The notes below the pieces were generated by a model. The model saw nothing but the letters and a program-made list of their open reading frames with translations, ran no database searches and had not been told where the DNA came from. From Prescottella equi (GTDB taxonomy: Bacteria > Actinomycetota > Actinomycetes > Mycobacteriales > Mycobacteriaceae): a stretch of 64,000 bases of DNA. This document shows, one piece after another, positions 17,333 through 27,970 of this stretch. The stretch is taken from the NCBI RefSeq assembly GCF_002094305.1, contig NZ_LWTX01000001.1:806001-870000 (forward strand), in the 5' to 3' direction. The number at the start of each line of letters is the position of its first letter. Within the stretch, counting starts at the first letter, position 1. The translations under genes and the position numbers were made by a program.

Positions 17333-17806
17333 ATGGCACGAATGATGGGTTCCTGGCTCTCCGGACCGTCCGCGGCGCTGCCGAAGGACCAGACCGAGGC
17401 GCAGGCGTACCGAGGCGAACTTCTCGGGCTTCCGGCCGACGGCCCCGGGTCGCTCGCGACCACCGGTCGCCGCATCGGGGCCCTCGTCATCGACTGGTTC
17501 ATGTCGGCCGGCGTGGTCATGCTGTTCATGCAGCAGGCGCCGTGGGACTCCTACGTCTCGACGAACACGCTGGGATTGTGGTTCGTCGTCGGCCTCGTCT
17601 GCGTCACCCTGTTCTCGTTCACTCCGGGGCAGTACGCGATGGGACTGCAGGTGGCCCGCGTCGACGGCCCCGTGCCGGTCGGATTCCTGCGCGCCCTGGC
17701 CCGTCAGGCCCTGATCGTCTTCATCGCGCCGGCGGTCATCACCGACGTCGACGGCCGCGGCATGCACGACCGTGCCACCGGCACCGCGTTGGTGCGCACG
17801 CGCTGA
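17333..17806 (+). CDS. RDD-family membrane protein
   Basis: A 157-residue membrane protein divergent from glnA1. ATG 17333 is used because the frame's longer form (17285) has no ribosome-binding site. RDD signature residues are present: Arg in TTGRRIGALVIDWF (with Asp in the first helix), and GMHDRATGT near the C-terminus. Hydrophobic stretches are at about residues 48-68, 80-98 and 118-135. The family's function is not well defined; some members affect ion or osmotic tolerance. An RDD gene beside glnA1 is also found in mycobacteria. It ends at a long hairpin shared with the convergent DUF4191 gene. Confidence 0.87.
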   Translation: MARMMGSWLSGPSAALPKDQTEAQAYRGELLGLPADGPGSLATTGRRIGALVIDWFMSAGVVMLFMQQAPWDSYVSTNTLGLWFVVGLVCVTLFSFTPGQYAMGLQVARVDGPVPVGFLRALARQALIVFIAPAVITDVDGRGMHDRATGTALVRTR

Positions 17807-17832
17807 TTCGTCACTGTCCAGGTAGCCCGTAG

Positions 17833-17885
17833 ACGCCGAATGTCACACCGGTTCAGTCCGACTGAACCGATGTGACATTCGGCGT
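17833..17885. terminator. Long bidirectional hairpin terminator
   Basis: Inverted repeat with 25-nt arms (17833-17857 and 17861-17885) around a 3-nt loop, with a single mismatch: C-A in plus-strand RNA but a G-U wobble in minus-strand RNA. Arms begin acgccgaatgtcac and end gtgacattcggcgt. It lies between the convergent RDD gene and DUF4191 gene. Confidence 0.85.
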
Positions 17886-17901
17886 TCGTGCGTGGGAAGG
17901 A

Positions 17902-18657
17902 TCAGCGACGACGGATGGTGCGCTGCATGCCCTTCATCCGTGCGCCGGGCGGCAGCGGACCCTTGGGCATGGCCGCACCACTGCGGCTGCCGAGCGCGGC
18001 CAGACGCGACTCGATGGAGTCCATGCGCTTGGTGTCGATGTTGCGCGGCAGCTTGTTGAGGTACTTGACCAGCTGCGACAGCGGAACCTGGCCCTCGTCG
18101 TTGCCGACGACGATGTCGTAGATCGGGGTGTCGCCGACGAGGCGGGCCGTCTTCTTCTTCTCCTGTGCGAGCAGGCCCTTGACCCGCTGCGGCGAACCCT
18201 CGGCGACCAGGATGACGCCGGGACGGCCGATCACCCGGTGCACCGCGTCGAGCTGAGCGGTGCCGGTGACGGCGTTCTTCACCCGCCACGCGCCCTGCAT
18301 GTTCTCGAGTGCCCACGCGGCTGCACCGGCCTGGCCCTCGGCCTTGCCGTACACCGTCTTCTGGACCCGCTTGCCGAAGATGATGAAGGCCAGCAGGACG
18401 CCCACCAGGACACCGATCGGCAGCAGGAACCACTCGATGCCGAAGATCAGCCCGACGAGGAAGAACACGAGCGCACTCGCGACGAGTGCGCCGATCATCA
18501 TCGGCAGCAGCAGCTTGTCTTCCTTGCGCTGCATCTGGAACGCCTGCCAGAGCTGAGTCCGGCGTTCCTTGGACGCCTGCTTGCGGGCCGCCTTCGCCGC
18601 AGCCTTCGCTTCCTTGCTTGGTTTGCCCGCTTTACCGGACTTACTGCCGTTCGCCAT
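17902..18657 (-). CDS. DUF4191-type membrane protein
   Basis: A 251-residue protein with a lysine/alanine-rich N-terminus (SKSGKAGKPSKEAKAAAKAA), then two adjacent hydrophobic segments at about residues 52-72 and 76-96 (LVASALVFFLVGLIFG; FLLPIGVLVGVLLAFIIFG). A cytoplasmic C-terminal domain follows with GRPGVILVAEGSPQRVKGLL, and a basic tail (PKGPLPPGARMKGMQRTIRRR minus its ends). It matches the conserved actinobacterial family next to lipA (Rv2219 in M. tuberculosis). Function is unknown. It lies 60 bp downstream of lipA on the same strand and is probably co-transcribed with it. Confidence 0.87.
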   Translation of the reverse strand: MANGSKSGKAGKPSKEAKAAAKAARKQASKERRTQLWQAFQMQRKEDKLLLPMMIGALVASALVFFLVGLIFGIEWFLLPIGVLVGVLLAFIIFGKRVQKTVYGKAEGQAGAAAWALENMQGAWRVKNAVTGTAQLDAVHRVIGRPGVILVAEGSPQRVKGLLAQEKKKTARLVGDTPIYDIVVGNDEGQVPLSQLVKYLNKLPRNIDTKRMDSIESRLAALGSRSGAAMPKGPLPPGARMKGMQRTIRRR

Positions 18658-18717
18658 ACCTCACAGGATACGACCCTCACCGTGCCCTATCGCGCGCGCG
18701 GTGAGGGGGGGAACACG

Positions 18718-19734
18718 TCAGGCGCGGGCGGCGAGCCTCGCGAGCACCGAGCTCGCCTCCTGGGAAGCGCTGCCCTCCTCGGCGAGGTGGGCCTGGCCTT
18801 CGGGCAGGGCGCGGCCGTGGCGGGCCATCGCCTGCGCGTACAGGCGGCCGGCCCGGTACGACGAACGCACCAGCGGACCGGCCATCACACCGGCGAATCC
18901 GATCTCCTCGGCGGCCCGCGAGTGCTCGACGAACTCCTCGGGCTTGACCCACCGTTCGACCGGATGGTGCCGCGGCGAGGGGCGCAGGTACTGCGTGATC
19001 GTGATGATGTCGCAGCCCGCCTCGTGCAGGTCGACCATCGCCTGCTGGACCTCCTCGGGGGTCTCGCCCATACCGAGGATGAGGTTCGACTTGGTCACCA
19101 GGCCGAATTCACGGGCCGCCGTGATCACGCCGAGTGAGCGCTCGTAGCGGAACGCCGGGCGGATCCGCTTGAAGATGCGTGGCACGGTCTCCAGGTTGTG
19201 CGCGAGCACCTCGGGACGGGACTCGAACACCTCGGCCAGCAGATCGGGCTTGCCGTTGAAGTCGGGGATCAGGTTCTCGACACCGGTGCCCGGATTCATC
19301 GCGTGGATCTGACGCACGGTCTCCGCGTACAGCCAGGCGCCGCCGTCGGGCAGGTCGTCGCGGGCCACACCGGTGATGGTCGAGTAGCGCAGACCCATCG
19401 CCTTGACGCTCTCGGCGACCCGGCGCGGCTCGTCACGATCGAGCGCGGCCGGCTTGCCGGTGTCGATCTGGCAGAAATCGCAACGGCGCGTGCACTGCTC
19501 GCCGCCGATGAGGAACGTCGCCTCCCGGTCCTCCCAGCACTCGTAGATGTTGGGGCAGCCCGCTTCCTCGCAGACCGTGTGCAGGCCTTCGTTCTTCACC
19601 AGGCCCTTGAGCTCGGTGTACTCCGGGCCCATCTTCGCGCGGGTCCGAATCCAGTTGGGCTTGCGTTCGATCGGAGTTTCCGCATTTCGGGTCTCGATGC
19701 GGAGCAGCTTCCGTCCTTCTGGGGCGACAGTCAC
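18718..19734 (-). CDS. lipA: Lipoyl synthase
   Basis: A 338-residue radical SAM enzyme that inserts two sulfurs into octanoyl groups on lipoyl domains. Both [4Fe-4S] clusters are evident: the auxiliary-cluster cysteines 55, 60 and 66 ([12 protein letters not shown]), and the radical SAM motif CTRRCDFC (Cys81, 85, 88). The conserved C-terminal RSSY serine motif (VRSSYRAG), which completes the auxiliary cluster, is present. The GTG start at 19734 gives the usual length. It follows lipB by 52 bp on the same strand; its substrate DlaT is encoded just upstream. Confidence 0.97.
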   Translation of the reverse strand: MTVAPEGRKLLRIETRNAETPIERKPNWIRTRAKMGPEYTELKGLVKNEGLHTVCEEAGCPNIYECWEDREATFLIGGEQCTRRCDFCQIDTGKPAALDRDEPRRVAESVKAMGLRYSTITGVARDDLPDGGAWLYAETVRQIHAMNPGTGVENLIPDFNGKPDLLAEVFESRPEVLAHNLETVPRIFKRIRPAFRYERSLGVITAAREFGLVTKSNLILGMGETPEEVQQAMVDLHEAGCDIITITQYLRPSPRHHPVERWVKPEEFVEHSRAAEEIGFAGVMAGPLVRSSYRAGRLYAQAMARHGRALPEGQAHLAEEGSASQEASSVLARLAARA

Positions 19735-19786
19735 GCCGTCGATCGTACGCCTGACCGAACCGTCGCTCCGGGCTGGGCGGCAGGCC

Positions 19787-20560
19787 TCAACCGAACCGCA
19801 CGGTCGTGAACTCGGGGGCCGCCGCGGCCGTGTCGAAGGTCACTCGTTCGATGTCGTGGGTGGCCACCGGCAAGGCGCCGTCGAGCGCCGCCTGTACTGC
19901 CGCGATCACGGCGGGCGCGACGTCGTCGACGGTCACGTCGCGCCCGAGCTCGCGCGACAGGGTCGTCACGCCGGCGTCGGTGATGCCGCACGGGACGATG
20001 TTGTCGAACCCGTCGAGTTCGGCGTTGCAGTTGAGGGCGAAACCGTGCATCGTGACGCCGCGCTGCACCCGCACCCCGATCGCGGCCACCTTCCGCTCGG
20101 GCAGCCAGTTGCCGTCGACCAGCGCCGCGGGCAGCCACACGCCGGATCGGCCCTCGACTCGTCCGCACGTCAGGCCCAGGTCGGTGCACACCGCGATGAG
20201 CGCCTCCTCGACCCGGCGGACGTACCCGACGACGTCGACCGGCTCGGCGAGTTTGACGATCGGATAGCCGACCAGCTGACCCGGACCGTGCCACGTGATC
20301 TTGCCGCCGCGGTCGACGTCGATGACGGGTGTGCCGTCGGCGGGACGGTCCTCCGGCGCGGTGCGCCTACCCGCGGTGTACACGGCGGGATGCTCGAGCA
20401 GCAGCAGCGTGTCGGCACCCTCGTCGTCCGCCCGCGCGGTGGCGATCACGCGCTGGCGATCCCACGCCTCCATGTAGTCGATGCGCCCGAGCTGCTCGAC
20501 GACCATCGGCTGGGAACTGGAGCGGGCCGTGCTCGTGGCCGCCGCGAAGACACTGCTCAT
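19787..20560 (-). CDS. lipB: Octanoyl-ACP:protein octanoyltransferase
   Basis: A 257-residue enzyme that moves octanoate from ACP to lipoyl domains, the step before LipA. Diagnostic motifs: [52 protein letters not shown] and the catalytic Cys in [12 protein letters not shown] 20560 was chosen; an internal ATG at 20506 ([15 protein letters not shown]) would give the more typical N-terminus, since the first 18 residues are low-complexity Ser/Ala. It lies 11 bp after the TIGR01777 epimerase gene, forming an epimerase-lipB-lipA run with dlaT upstream. Confidence 0.95.
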   Translation of the reverse strand: MSSVFAAATSTARSSSQPMVVEQLGRIDYMEAWDRQRVIATARADDEGADTLLLLEHPAVYTAGRRTAPEDRPADGTPVIDVDRGGKITWHGPGQLVGYPIVKLAEPVDVVGYVRRVEEALIAVCTDLGLTCGRVEGRSGVWLPAALVDGNWLPERKVAAIGVRVQRGVTMHGFALNCNAELDGFDNIVPCGITDAGVTTLSRELGRDVTVDDVAPAVIAAVQAALDGALPVATHDIERVTFDTAAAAPEFTTVRFG

Positions 20561-20571
20561 GATCGAAGACG

Positions 20572-21465
20572 TTACGCCTGACCGAATGCGTATCCGAGAG
20601 CGTCCTCGATCGTGCGGTGCCGGAAGTCGAAACCGGCGTCCGTCAGCACTTTCGGGACCGCCCGCTGTCCGGTCAGGACGGCCTCCCGCGCGAACTCGCC
20701 GACCAGCGCGGACACCGCGAAGCCCGGCACGATCCACGGGGTCGGCCGATGCAGTGCGTGACCCATCGCCGACGTGAAGGCCGTGTTGGTGACCGGTTCG
20801 GGCGCGCACAGGTCCACGGGCCCGCGAACGTCGTCGTGGGTGAGTGCGAACTCGATCGCGGCCACCTCGTCGGCGAGGGAGATCCACGACAGGTACTGCC
20901 GGCCGCTGCCCAGGCGTCCACCGAGGCCCAGCGAGAACAGTGGACGCAACTTGCCGAGCATGCCCCCGGTGGGGGATAGCACCGTCGCGGTCCGCAGGTT
21001 CACGACGCGGACACCGGCCGCACTCGCCCGCGCAGTGGCCGCCTCCCAGTCTCGGCAGAGATCTGCGAGGAACCCGCCGCCGGCCGGTGAACGCTCGTCG
21101 ACGATCCGGTCACCGGTGTCGCCGTAGTAGCCGATCGCGCTGCCGTTCAGGAGCACCGGAACGCCGGCCTCGGCGACCGCGTGGGCGAGCACGTCCGTCG
21201 TGGTGAGCCGACTGTCGCGCAGTTCCTGCTTGTAGGCCCCCGACCAGCGCTTGTCGCCGATCCCGGCGCCGCACAGGTTGACGACCGCGTCGGTGCCGCG
21301 CAGCACCTCGTCGTCGAGCTGCCCACGTCCGGGATCCCACTGGGACTCGTCGGGACTCGACGGCCGTCTGCGCACCAGTCGGGTCACCTCATGGCCGTCC
21401 GCGTGCAGCGATGTGACGAGCGCGTTCCCGATCAGGCCCGACGACCCGGCGACGACGATCCGCAT
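20572..21465 (-). CDS. TIGR01777-family NAD(P)-dependent epimerase-like protein
   Basis: A 297-residue short-chain dehydrogenase/epimerase fold protein. ATG 21465 has ggaggag upstream. It starts with [17 protein letters not shown], the Rossmann nucleotide-binding loop. [18 protein letters not shown] and [17 protein letters not shown] follow; the latter carries the YYG-type signature of TIGR01777. A DUF1731-like C-terminus ([20 protein letters not shown]) completes it. Homologues are often named SulA for historical reasons, but the real reaction is unknown. It lies between lipB and dlaT with a terminator before it, so it may start its own transcript with lipB and lipA. Confidence 0.88.
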   Translation of the reverse strand: MRIVVAGSSGLIGNALVTSLHADGHEVTRLVRRRPSSPDESQWDPGRGQLDDEVLRGTDAVVNLCGAGIGDKRWSGAYKQELRDSRLTTTDVLAHAVAEAGVPVLLNGSAIGYYGDTGDRIVDERSPAGGGFLADLCRDWEAATARASAAGVRVVNLRTATVLSPTGGMLGKLRPLFSLGLGGRLGSGRQYLSWISLADEVAAIEFALTHDDVRGPVDLCAPEPVTNTAFTSAMGHALHRPTPWIVPGFAVSALVGEFAREAVLTGQRAVPKVLTDAGFDFRHRTIEDALGYAFGQA

Positions 21466-21497
21466 GTGTTCTCCTCCTTCGACGGCTCCTGCCGATA

Positions 21498-21540
21498 CGC
21501 CGAGGGGCACCACTTCGTGTGGAAGTGGTGCCCCTCGGCG
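21498..21540 (-). terminator. Terminator downstream of dlaT
   Basis: Perfect 19-bp stem (21498-21516 / 21522-21540, arms containing gaggggcaccacttc and its complement) with a 5-nt loop gtgtg. It lies 33 bp past the dlaT stop and upstream of the epimerase start. Confidence 0.88.
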
Positions 21541-21573
21541 GTCATTCGTGTGGCGTTCGCGATCCGCGGGACC

Positions 21574-23334
21574 TCACAGGCCCAGATCGGCCTCGAACGA
21601 CGCCTCCTCGAGGCGCTGCTTGATGGTGGTCAGGAAACGACCCGCATCCGCGCCGTCGACCAGGCGGTGGTCGTAGGTGAGCGGCAGGTAGCACATCGAG
21701 CGGACGCCGATGGACTCGTTGCCGTTCTCGTCCTGGACCACGACCGGGCGCTTGACGATCGCGCCGGTGCCCAGCATCGCAGCCTGCGGCGGCACCAGGA
21801 TCGGGGTGTCGAACAGGGCGCCCTGGCTACCGATGTTGGTGATCGTGAAGGTGCCACCGGACAGCTCGTCCGGCTTGAGGCCACCGGTGCGGGCACGCTT
21901 GGCGATGTCGGCGATCGCGCGGGCCAGGCCGGCCAGCGACAGGTCGCCCGCGTTGTGGATGACCGGCGAGAGCAGGCCCTGCTCGGTGTCGACCGCGATG
22001 CCCAGGTGCTCGGCAGCGTGGTACGTGATCTCCTTGGCGTCCTCGTTGTAGCTCGCGTTCACGTTCGGGTGAACCTTGAGTGCCTCGACGACGGCCTTCG
22101 CGAAGAACGGCAGGAACGTCAGGTTGACGCCCTCGCGCTCGGCGAAGTCGGCCTTCGCCTGCGCACGCAGCGCCGCGATCCGGGTGACGTCGACCTCGAA
22201 GGTCTGGGTCAGCTGAGCGGTGCTCTGCAGCGATTCGCGGGTCTTGACGGCCGTGATCTGACGGATCCGGTTGACCTTCTGCGTGGTGCCACGCAGGTGC
22301 GCGAGTTCCGGACGCACACCCGCGGTCGCGGCGGGGGCCGGAGCGGCGGCAGCGGGGGCGGCTGCAGCCGGAGCGGCGGCGGGAGCCTTGGCGGCGTCGG
22401 CGGCGGCGAGGACGTCCTGCTTGCGGATGCGTCCACCGACGCCCGTGCCCGAGACCTTCGACAGGTCGACGTTGTTGTCGGCGGCGAGCTTGCGCACGAG
22501 CGGGGTGACGTACGGCGCGTTGTCGGTCGACTGGGTCGGTGCGGCGGCCGGTGCGGGAGCAGCAGCGGGGGCGGCCGGTGCGGCAGCCGGAGCCGGAGCA
22601 GCAGCGGCGGGAGCCGGGGTGGGCTCGGGTGCGGGAGGCTGGGTGGGCTCGGGTGCGGGAGCCGGAGCGGCCGGGGCAGCGGCCGCCGGAGCTCCGGAGC
22701 CGATGACGGCGAGCTGGCCGCCCACGTCGACGACGTCGTCCTCCTGCGCGCTGATCTCGAGCAGCACACCGGCGACGGGCGACGGGATCTCGGTGTCGAC
22801 CTTGTCCGTCGAGACCTCGAGGAGGGGCTCGTCGACGGCAACCTCGTCACCGACGGCCTTGAGCCAGCGGGTGACGGTGCCCTCGGTGACCGACTCGCCC
22901 AGCTCCGGCATCGTGACCGGGGTGCCGGACGAGGAACCGTCGGAAGGAGCAGCGGCGGGCTCGGCGGCCGGAGCCGGTGCAGACTCGGCGGCGGGAGCCG
23001 GAGTCTCCTCGGCGGGGGCCGGAGTCTCCTCGGCGGCGGGAGCGGGAGTGGCCTCGGCGGCGGGAGCGGGAGTGGCCTCGGCGGCAGGCGCCTCGCCGGC
23101 CTCACCGATCACGGCCAGCTCGCCACCGATGTCGACGACGTCGTCCTCCTGCGCGACGATCTTCGTCAGGACGCCGGCAGCGGGCGACGGGATCTCGGTG
23201 TCGACCTTGTCGGTGGAGACTTCGAGCAACGGCTCGTCTACTTCGACCGTGTCCCCTTCCTGCTTGAGCCACCGCGTGACAGTTCCCTCGGTGACGGATT
23301 CACCCAGGGCTGGCATCTGGACGGAGAAGGCCAT
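21574..23334 (-). CDS. dlaT: Dihydrolipoamide acyltransferase (E2), two lipoyl domains
   Basis: A 586-residue E2 subunit of the pyruvate (and in relatives peroxynitrite reductase/BCKADH-type) complex. ATG 23334 starts directly with a lipoyl domain. There are two lipoyl domains with lysines at 43 and 178 (both [14 protein letters not shown]) and Ala/Pro/Glu-rich hinges with PAPAAE and EETPAPA repeats. A peripheral-subunit-binding domain ([18 protein letters not shown], about 285-320) and a catalytic core ending in [14 protein letters not shown] (His556) follow. The two near-identical lipoyl domains and hinges are internal DNA repeats. It is the likely substrate of lipB and lipA just downstream. 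The Ala/Pro hinge creates a 720-codon antisense open frame, which is an artefact. Confidence 0.96.
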   Translation of the reverse strand: MAFSVQMPALGESVTEGTVTRWLKQEGDTVEVDEPLLEVSTDKVDTEIPSPAAGVLTKIVAQEDDVVDIGGELAVIGEAGEAPAAEATPAPAAEATPAPAAEETPAPAEETPAPAAESAPAPAAEPAAAPSDGSSSGTPVTMPELGESVTEGTVTRWLKAVGDEVAVDEPLLEVSTDKVDTEIPSPVAGVLLEISAQEDDVVDVGGQLAVIGSGAPAAAAPAAPAPAPEPTQPPAPEPTPAPAAAAPAPAAAPAAPAAAPAPAAAPTQSTDNAPYVTPLVRKLAADNNVDLSKVSGTGVGGRIRKQDVLAAADAAKAPAAAPAAAAPAAAAPAPAATAGVRPELAHLRGTTQKVNRIRQITAVKTRESLQSTAQLTQTFEVDVTRIAALRAQAKADFAEREGVNLTFLPFFAKAVVEALKVHPNVNASYNEDAKEITYHAAEHLGIAVDTEQGLLSPVIHNAGDLSLAGLARAIADIAKRARTGGLKPDELSGGTFTITNIGSQGALFDTPILVPPQAAMLGTGAIVKRPVVVQDENGNESIGVRSMCYLPLTYDHRLVDGADAGRFLTTIKQRLEEASFEADLGL

Positions 23335-23639
23335 TTCTTTTGACTCCTCGACGGTTGTGTTCGGGTTTGTTGAGTTTTGTCGACTTGTGGTCGAAAACCA
23401 TTGTGCTCGAGAAGCACGGTTCCGGCGGCGTTGTACGACGTTTCCGAGGCGCCTCACTCCGGCGGTGTGCTGCGCTTCGGACCCGTCGTGCGGCGCCTCC
23501 GCCCATCCTTTCATTGATGCCCTGGGCGCGTCGTGCGAGGGGCGTGTCACGTGAATTTCCTCGTCGCTGCTGTCACGGGCTGGCAAAATCGGACAGATCG
23601 CTGCGGAGTCGTCCGCGAAGCGCCGGGAGGAGAGTTCAC
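23335..23639. other. 305-bp divergent intergenic region
   Basis: Between the dlaT start and the divergent small gene at 23640. Local GC drops around 23340-23410 (gttgtgttcgggtttgttgagttttgtcg), likely the dlaT promoter/leader. Around 23400 the sequence gtgctcgagaagcac forms a short inverted repeat. No gene or known RNA motif was recognised. Confidence 0.5.
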
Positions 23640-23981
23640 GTGGGGTTGTTCGACCGATTCACGCGCCGGGGTGGGGCGCGTCCGAGGGCGGGGGTCGAGT
23701 CCGACGCGCGTCACCTGGCGGACTGGGCGGCTTCGCACCGCGGCGTCGAGGCCTACATCGAACCCGAGACCACGGTGACCGAGTTGACCGTCGTGCTCGT
23801 CGCGTACGACGGCGAATGGACGCGGCGCAAGGTCGGCGGCGAGCGGGGCGCCCGCAAACTCGGCCAGGACCTGAAGATCCCCGTCTACGACGTGCGCAAG
23901 ACCGGATACCCGCAGCGCATGCGCGACTACGACAACCGGCGCCGGATCGAACGCAAGCGGGAACGGCAGCGCGAACTGTAG
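23640..23981 (+). CDS. Small conserved hypothetical protein
   Basis: A 113-residue protein with a GTG start at 23640 behind GGGAGGAG at 23624-23631. It begins [11 protein letters not shown], then a compact alpha/beta region ([29 protein letters not shown]) with many charged residues. The C-terminus is strongly basic ([18 protein letters not shown]). No signal peptide or membrane segment. The middle strand-helix pattern does not identify a family for me. Its TAG stop is the first codon of the repeat-family-B hairpin shared with the convergent aminopeptidase gene. Confidence 0.75.
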   Translation: MGLFDRFTRRGGARPRAGVESDARHLADWAASHRGVEAYIEPETTVTELTVVLVAYDGEWTRRKVGGERGARKLGQDLKIPVYDVRKTGYPQRMRDYDNRRRIERKRERQREL

Positions 23982-24052
23982 GCGGCTGCGCCACCCGTGC
24001 GCCTTTTCGGTAGTCGCGGCTACCAGAAGGGCGCACGGGCGCGGAGCGCCTA
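23979..24052. repeat. Repeat family B copy 1, bidirectional terminator
   Basis: A 74-bp element between convergent genes; the second copy is at 33941-34015. Its core is cccgtgcgccttttcggtag, a 6-nt loop, and a mostly complementary arm ending gggcgcacggg. The core is flanked by small self-complementary blocks ggcggctgcgcc and ggcgcggagcgcc. The left end supplies the TAG stop of the plus-strand gene; the right end (cta) supplies the stop of the minus-strand aminopeptidase. Confidence 0.8.
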
Positions 24053-25576
24053 GCCGTTGGCGGCGATGTCCTCGATCACCGAGATCATCGTCCGAACCGG
24101 GACACCGGTGCCGCCCTTGCCGGTGTAGCCGAACGGGCCGCCGGTGTTGAACGCCGGCCCGGCCACGTCGATGTGCGCCCACTGCACGTCGTCGGCGACG
24201 AACTCCTTCAGGAAGATCGCGGCAGCGAGCATGCCGCCCCACCGGTGCGGGGTGACGTTCGCGAGGTCGGCGACCCGCGAGTTCAGGTCGGCGCGCAGCT
24301 CCGACGGCATCGGCATCGGCCACGCGTTCTCGCCGATCTCCTGCGAGATCGTGGCGACGCGGTCGCGGAAGTCGTCGGTGCCCATGACGCCCGCGGTGCG
24401 GTTGCCCAGGGCCACCATCTGCGCGCCGGTCAGCGTCGCGGTGTCGATCAGGTAGTCGGGCTCGTCCTCGCAGGCGCGGGCGATCGCGTCGGCCAGGATC
24501 AGGCGGCCCTCGGCGTCGGTGTTGATCACCTCGACGGTGGTGCCGCCGTACTGGGTGAGCACGTCGCCGGGACGTTGCGCCGTCGCCGACGGCATGTTCT
24601 CCGCCATCGGCACCCACGCCGTGACGTCGACGGGCAGGCGCAGCTTGGCGGCCAGCACGACCGTGGCGACGACGGCGGCCGCACCGCCCATGTCGGAGGT
24701 CATGTTCTCCATGCCGGCAGCCGGCTTGATGGAGATGCCGCCGGTGTCGAACGTGACACCCTTGCCGACCAGTGCGACCTTCTTGACTCCGCGGCGCTTG
24801 CCGGACGAGTACGTCATCTGCACCAGGCGCGGCGGGCGGGACGAGCCCTGACCGACACCGACGATGCCGCCGAAACCGGCCTTCGCGAGTGCCTTCTCGT
24901 CGAGGACCTTGACGGTCAGCCCGGCGGCGGAGCCGAGGGCCTTGGCGCGGGCGGCGAACTCGGCCGGGAACAGGTGGCTCGGCGGGGTGTTGACGAGCTC
25001 ACGCGCAGTGGCGACGGCCTCGGCGACGGCGATCGAGCGGGCCAGCGTGTCCTTCGTGGACTTCGCCCGCGGTGCCTCGACGAGCAGTTCGACGCGGGCG
25101 AGCGGCTGCGCGCCGGCGCCCGGCGCCGACTTCGCCTTGAACTCGCTGTAGCTGTACGCCCCCAGGTAGAAGCCCTCCGCGGCGGCACCGAGGTCGACAG
25201 CCGACAGAGTGGTGGAGGCGGTTGCGACACCGGTCAGTGCGCGAGCGGCCACGCCGGCCGACTTGCGGACCTGCTCGCCGTCGATCTTGTCGGCTGCGCC
25301 CAGTCCGACGGCCAGCACGCTCGACACCGCCAGTGCGGCCGGGGCGGGGACGCGAGTGAGTTCCTCGGCCTTGCCGGTCGCGCCGACGGCCTGCAGGTCG
25401 TCGAGGAGCCCGGCCAACACTTCCTCGTCCACGCCGGCGCCGACGAGCGCCTCCGGTCCGTCGGATCCGGCCGTCAGACCGATCACGAGCACGTCGGCCC
25501 GCTTTCCGATCGATCCGACCGGAGCCAGTTCGGGGCCCAGGGGGCGAATGGGGGACGAGGTTGCGGGCACGGGCAT
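24050..25576 (-). CDS. pepA: Leucyl aminopeptidase (M17 family)
   Basis: A 508-residue cytosolic M17 aminopeptidase that removes N-terminal residues using two metal ions. Catalytic core: [19 protein letters not shown] (metal-binding Lys and Asp), [26 protein letters not shown] (M17 signature NTDAEGRL) and IDTATLTGA. The C-terminus [26 protein letters not shown] is typical. ATG 25576 gives the normal length; the longer frame upstream to 25711 would overlap the divergent gcvT promoter. It corresponds to pepB (Rv2213) in mycobacteria. It is divergent from the gcvT-like gene, with 103 bp between starts. Confidence 0.95.
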   Translation of the reverse strand: MPVPATSSPIRPLGPELAPVGSIGKRADVLVIGLTAGSDGPEALVGAGVDEEVLAGLLDDLQAVGATGKAEELTRVPAPAALAVSSVLAVGLGAADKIDGEQVRKSAGVAARALTGVATASTTLSAVDLGAAAEGFYLGAYSYSEFKAKSAPGAGAQPLARVELLVEAPRAKSTKDTLARSIAVAEAVATARELVNTPPSHLFPAEFAARAKALGSAAGLTVKVLDEKALAKAGFGGIVGVGQGSSRPPRLVQMTYSSGKRRGVKKVALVGKGVTFDTGGISIKPAAGMENMTSDMGGAAAVVATVVLAAKLRLPVDVTAWVPMAENMPSATAQRPGDVLTQYGGTTVEVINTDAEGRLILADAIARACEDEPDYLIDTATLTGAQMVALGNRTAGVMGTDDFRDRVATISQEIGENAWPMPMPSELRADLNSRVADLANVTPHRWGGMLAAAIFLKEFVADDVQWAHIDVAGPAFNTGGPFGYTGKGGTGVPVRTMISVIEDIAANG

Positions 25577-25679
25577 CTCCTGCGGTGGGGAAGGAAGAAA
25601 AAGGGGCTTGCCGAAATCCGATGTTAGTGCCCGGAATGCGGTACGGAGGTGCAGGCGGCGTCGGCTAGCGTTGTCGCCC

Positions 25680-26795
25680 ATGAGCGACGAGCAGCTGCTG
25701 CAGGGACCCATCCACTCCGTTCACGTCGACCTCGGCGCCACCTTCGCCCCGTTCGGCGGCTGGGAGATGCCCGTCTCGTACGCCGGCACCGTCGCCGAGC
25801 ACACCGCGGTCCGCGAGGCGGTCGGCCTGTTCGACGTCAGCCACCTGGGCAAGGCGCTCGTCGCGGGCGCCGGCGCCGCCGACTTCGTCAACGCGACACT
25901 CACCGCCGACCTCGGCAAGATCGGCCCCGGCCAGGCCCAGTACACGTTGTGCTGCACGGAGGCCGGCGGCGTCGTCGACGACCTGATCGCCTACTACGTC
26001 GCCGACGACGAGGTGTTCCTCGTCCCGAACGCGGCCAACACCGCCGACGTCGTCGCGCGACTGCAGGCGGCCGCGCCCGAGGGAATCGAGATCACCGACC
26101 AGCACCGCGACTACGCGGTGTTCGCGGTGCAGGGACCCAAGGCGGGTGAGGTCCTCGCGGCGCTGGACCTGCGCGGTGACATCGCGATCGCCGACATCGA
26201 CTACATGGGTTTCGCGGACATGGACTGGCACGGCGTCCCGGTCCGGGTGTGCCGGAGCGGCTACACCGGTGAGCGCGGCTTCGAGTTGCTGCCGCGCTGG
26301 GCCGACGCGGAGGCACTGTTCCGGGCACTGATCGACGCCGTGCGCGCGCAGGGCGGCGAGGTCGCCGGGCTCGGTGCCCGCGACACCCTGCGCACCGAGG
26401 CCGGATACCCGCTGCACGGACACGAACTCTCGCTCGACATCTCGCCGTTGCAGGCGCGTTGCGGCTGGGCCATCGGCTGGGCCAAGCCGCAGTTCTGGGG
26501 TCGCGACGCGCTGACCGCGGAGAAGGCCGCGGGTCCGGCTCGGCGGATGTGGGGGATCAAGGCGCTCGACCGCGGCGTTCTGCGGCAGGGACAGACCGTG
26601 TCGAAGGACGGTGCGTCGATCGGCGAGACCACGTCGGGCACCTTCTCGCCGACGCTCAAGGTGGGGATCGCTCTGGCGTTGCTCGACACTGCCTCCGGGG
26701 TGGCGGCGGGCGACGAGATCTCCGTCGACGTGCGCGGGCGTAGCCTCCGATGCGAGGTCGTCACGCCGCCGTTCGTGCCGGTCCACACCAGGTAA
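25680..26795 (+). CDS. gcvT: Glycine cleavage T protein (aminomethyltransferase)
   Basis: A 371-residue T protein. ATG 25680 begins [20 protein letters not shown]. Landmarks: [93 protein letters not shown] and [17 protein letters not shown]. It transfers the methylene from the lipoylated H protein to tetrahydrofolate. No gcvH or gcvP lies here, as in mycobacteria where gcvT is separate. It precedes ilvE by 53 bp on the same strand and may share its transcript. Confidence 0.95.
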   Translation: MSDEQLLQGPIHSVHVDLGATFAPFGGWEMPVSYAGTVAEHTAVREAVGLFDVSHLGKALVAGAGAADFVNATLTADLGKIGPGQAQYTLCCTEAGGVVDDLIAYYVADDEVFLVPNAANTADVVARLQAAAPEGIEITDQHRDYAVFAVQGPKAGEVLAALDLRGDIAIADIDYMGFADMDWHGVPVRVCRSGYTGERGFELLPRWADAEALFRALIDAVRAQGGEVAGLGARDTLRTEAGYPLHGHELSLDISPLQARCGWAIGWAKPQFWGRDALTAEKAAGPARRMWGIKALDRGVLRQGQTVSKDGASIGETTSGTFSPTLKVGIALALLDTASGVAAGDEISVDVRGRSLRCEVVTPPFVPVHTR

Positions 26796-26848
26796 CGCTC
26801 GGCACCAGGGAAAAAGCGGCGAAACTCCGTTAGATAGGATTACGGCTT

Positions 26849-27952
26849 ATGACAGACGGCCTCGAATTCGCGCGCACCCAGCATCCTTCTCCCGCGACCG
26901 AAGAGGCGCGGCGCGAGATTCTGGAGGCGCCCGGATTCGGTCGGTTCTTCACCGATCACATGGTCTCGATCATGTACACCGAGGGCCGCGGCTGGCACGA
27001 CGCCGAGGTGCTGCCCTACGGTCCGATCGAACTCGACCCGGCCGGCATGGTGCTGCACTACGGGCAGGCCATCTTCGAGGGTCTGAAGGCCTACCGTCAG
27101 CCGGGCGGCGGCATCTCGTCGTTCCGTCTCACCGCGAACGCGGAGCGTCTGCGTCAGTCGGCCCGCCGTCTGGCGATGCCGGAGCTGCCCGACGACCTGT
27201 TCGTCCGTTCGATCGACGCGCTGCTCGACGTCGACGAGGCGTGGGTCCCCGCCGCCGGTGGCGAGGACTCGCTGTACCTGCGGCCCTTCATGTTCTCCAC
27301 CGAGGCCGGTCTCGGAGTTCGCCCGGCCAAGGAATACCGCTACCTGCTGATCGCGTCCCCGGCCGGCGCGTACTTCCCGCGCGGCGTCAAGCCCGTGAGC
27401 GTGTGGCTCTCGCGGGAGTACGTGCGGGCGGCCCCGGGTGGTACCGGCGCCGCGAAGTTCGCCGGCAACTACGCCGCGTCGCTGCTGGCGCAGGCGCAGG
27501 CCTCGGACGAGGGCTGCGACCAGGTGGTGTGGCTCGACGCGATCGAGCGCAAGTACGTCGAGGAGATGGGCGGGATGAACCTGTTCTTCGTCTTCGGCTC
27601 GGGCCCGGACGCGCGTCTGGTGACGCCGTCGCTGTCCGGCTCGCTGCTGCCGGGCATTACCCGCGACTCGCTGCTCGCGCTGGCCGCCGACGCCGGCTTC
27701 GCCGTCGAGGAGCGCAAGATCAGCACCGACGAGTGGCGCGAGAAGGCCGCATCCGGGGAGATCACCGAGGTGTTCGCGTGCGGTACCGCCGCCGTCATCA
27801 CGCCGGTCGGCCGCGTGAAGTCCGCCGAGGGCGAGTTCACCATCGCCGACGGCGAGCCGGGCAAGATCACGATGGCGCTGCGCGACACCCTCACCGGCAT
27901 CCAACGCGGCACCTTCGCCGACACCCACGGTTGGATGACCAAGCTGCGCTGA
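26849..27952 (+). CDS. ilvE: Branched-chain amino acid aminotransferase
   Basis: A 367-residue PLP fold-type IV aminotransferase making Leu, Ile and Val from their keto acids. PLP Lys203 lies in [16 protein letters not shown]. Other landmarks: [45 protein letters not shown], and [13 protein letters not shown] for the phosphate-binding loop. ATG 26849 follows a TAGGAT-like -10 near 26834, suggesting a leader-poor transcript or a start set by an internal promoter. It corresponds to Rv2210c. A bidirectional hairpin follows, before cobS. Confidence 0.96.
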   Translation: MTDGLEFARTQHPSPATEEARREILEAPGFGRFFTDHMVSIMYTEGRGWHDAEVLPYGPIELDPAGMVLHYGQAIFEGLKAYRQPGGGISSFRLTANAERLRQSARRLAMPELPDDLFVRSIDALLDVDEAWVPAAGGEDSLYLRPFMFSTEAGLGVRPAKEYRYLLIASPAGAYFPRGVKPVSVWLSREYVRAAPGGTGAAKFAGNYAASLLAQAQASDEGCDQVVWLDAIERKYVEEMGGMNLFFVFGSGPDARLVTPSLSGSLLPGITRDSLLALAADAGFAVEERKISTDEWREKAASGEITEVFACGTAAVITPVGRVKSAEGEFTIADGEPGKITMALRDTLTGIQRGTFADTHGWMTKLR

Positions 27953-27970
27953 GTCCGCACACCGATTCGT

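Noticed and set aside
22930-23100. Tandem repeat as a CRISPR-like or mobile array
   Set aside because: The repeated codons encode the Ala/Pro/Glu hinge of DlaT; in-frame coding explains it.
21181-23343. 720-codon plus-strand open frame
   Set aside because: It mirrors the dlaT Ala/Pro hinge and lipoyl repeats (Gly/Ser-rich low complexity) and has no recognisable domain.
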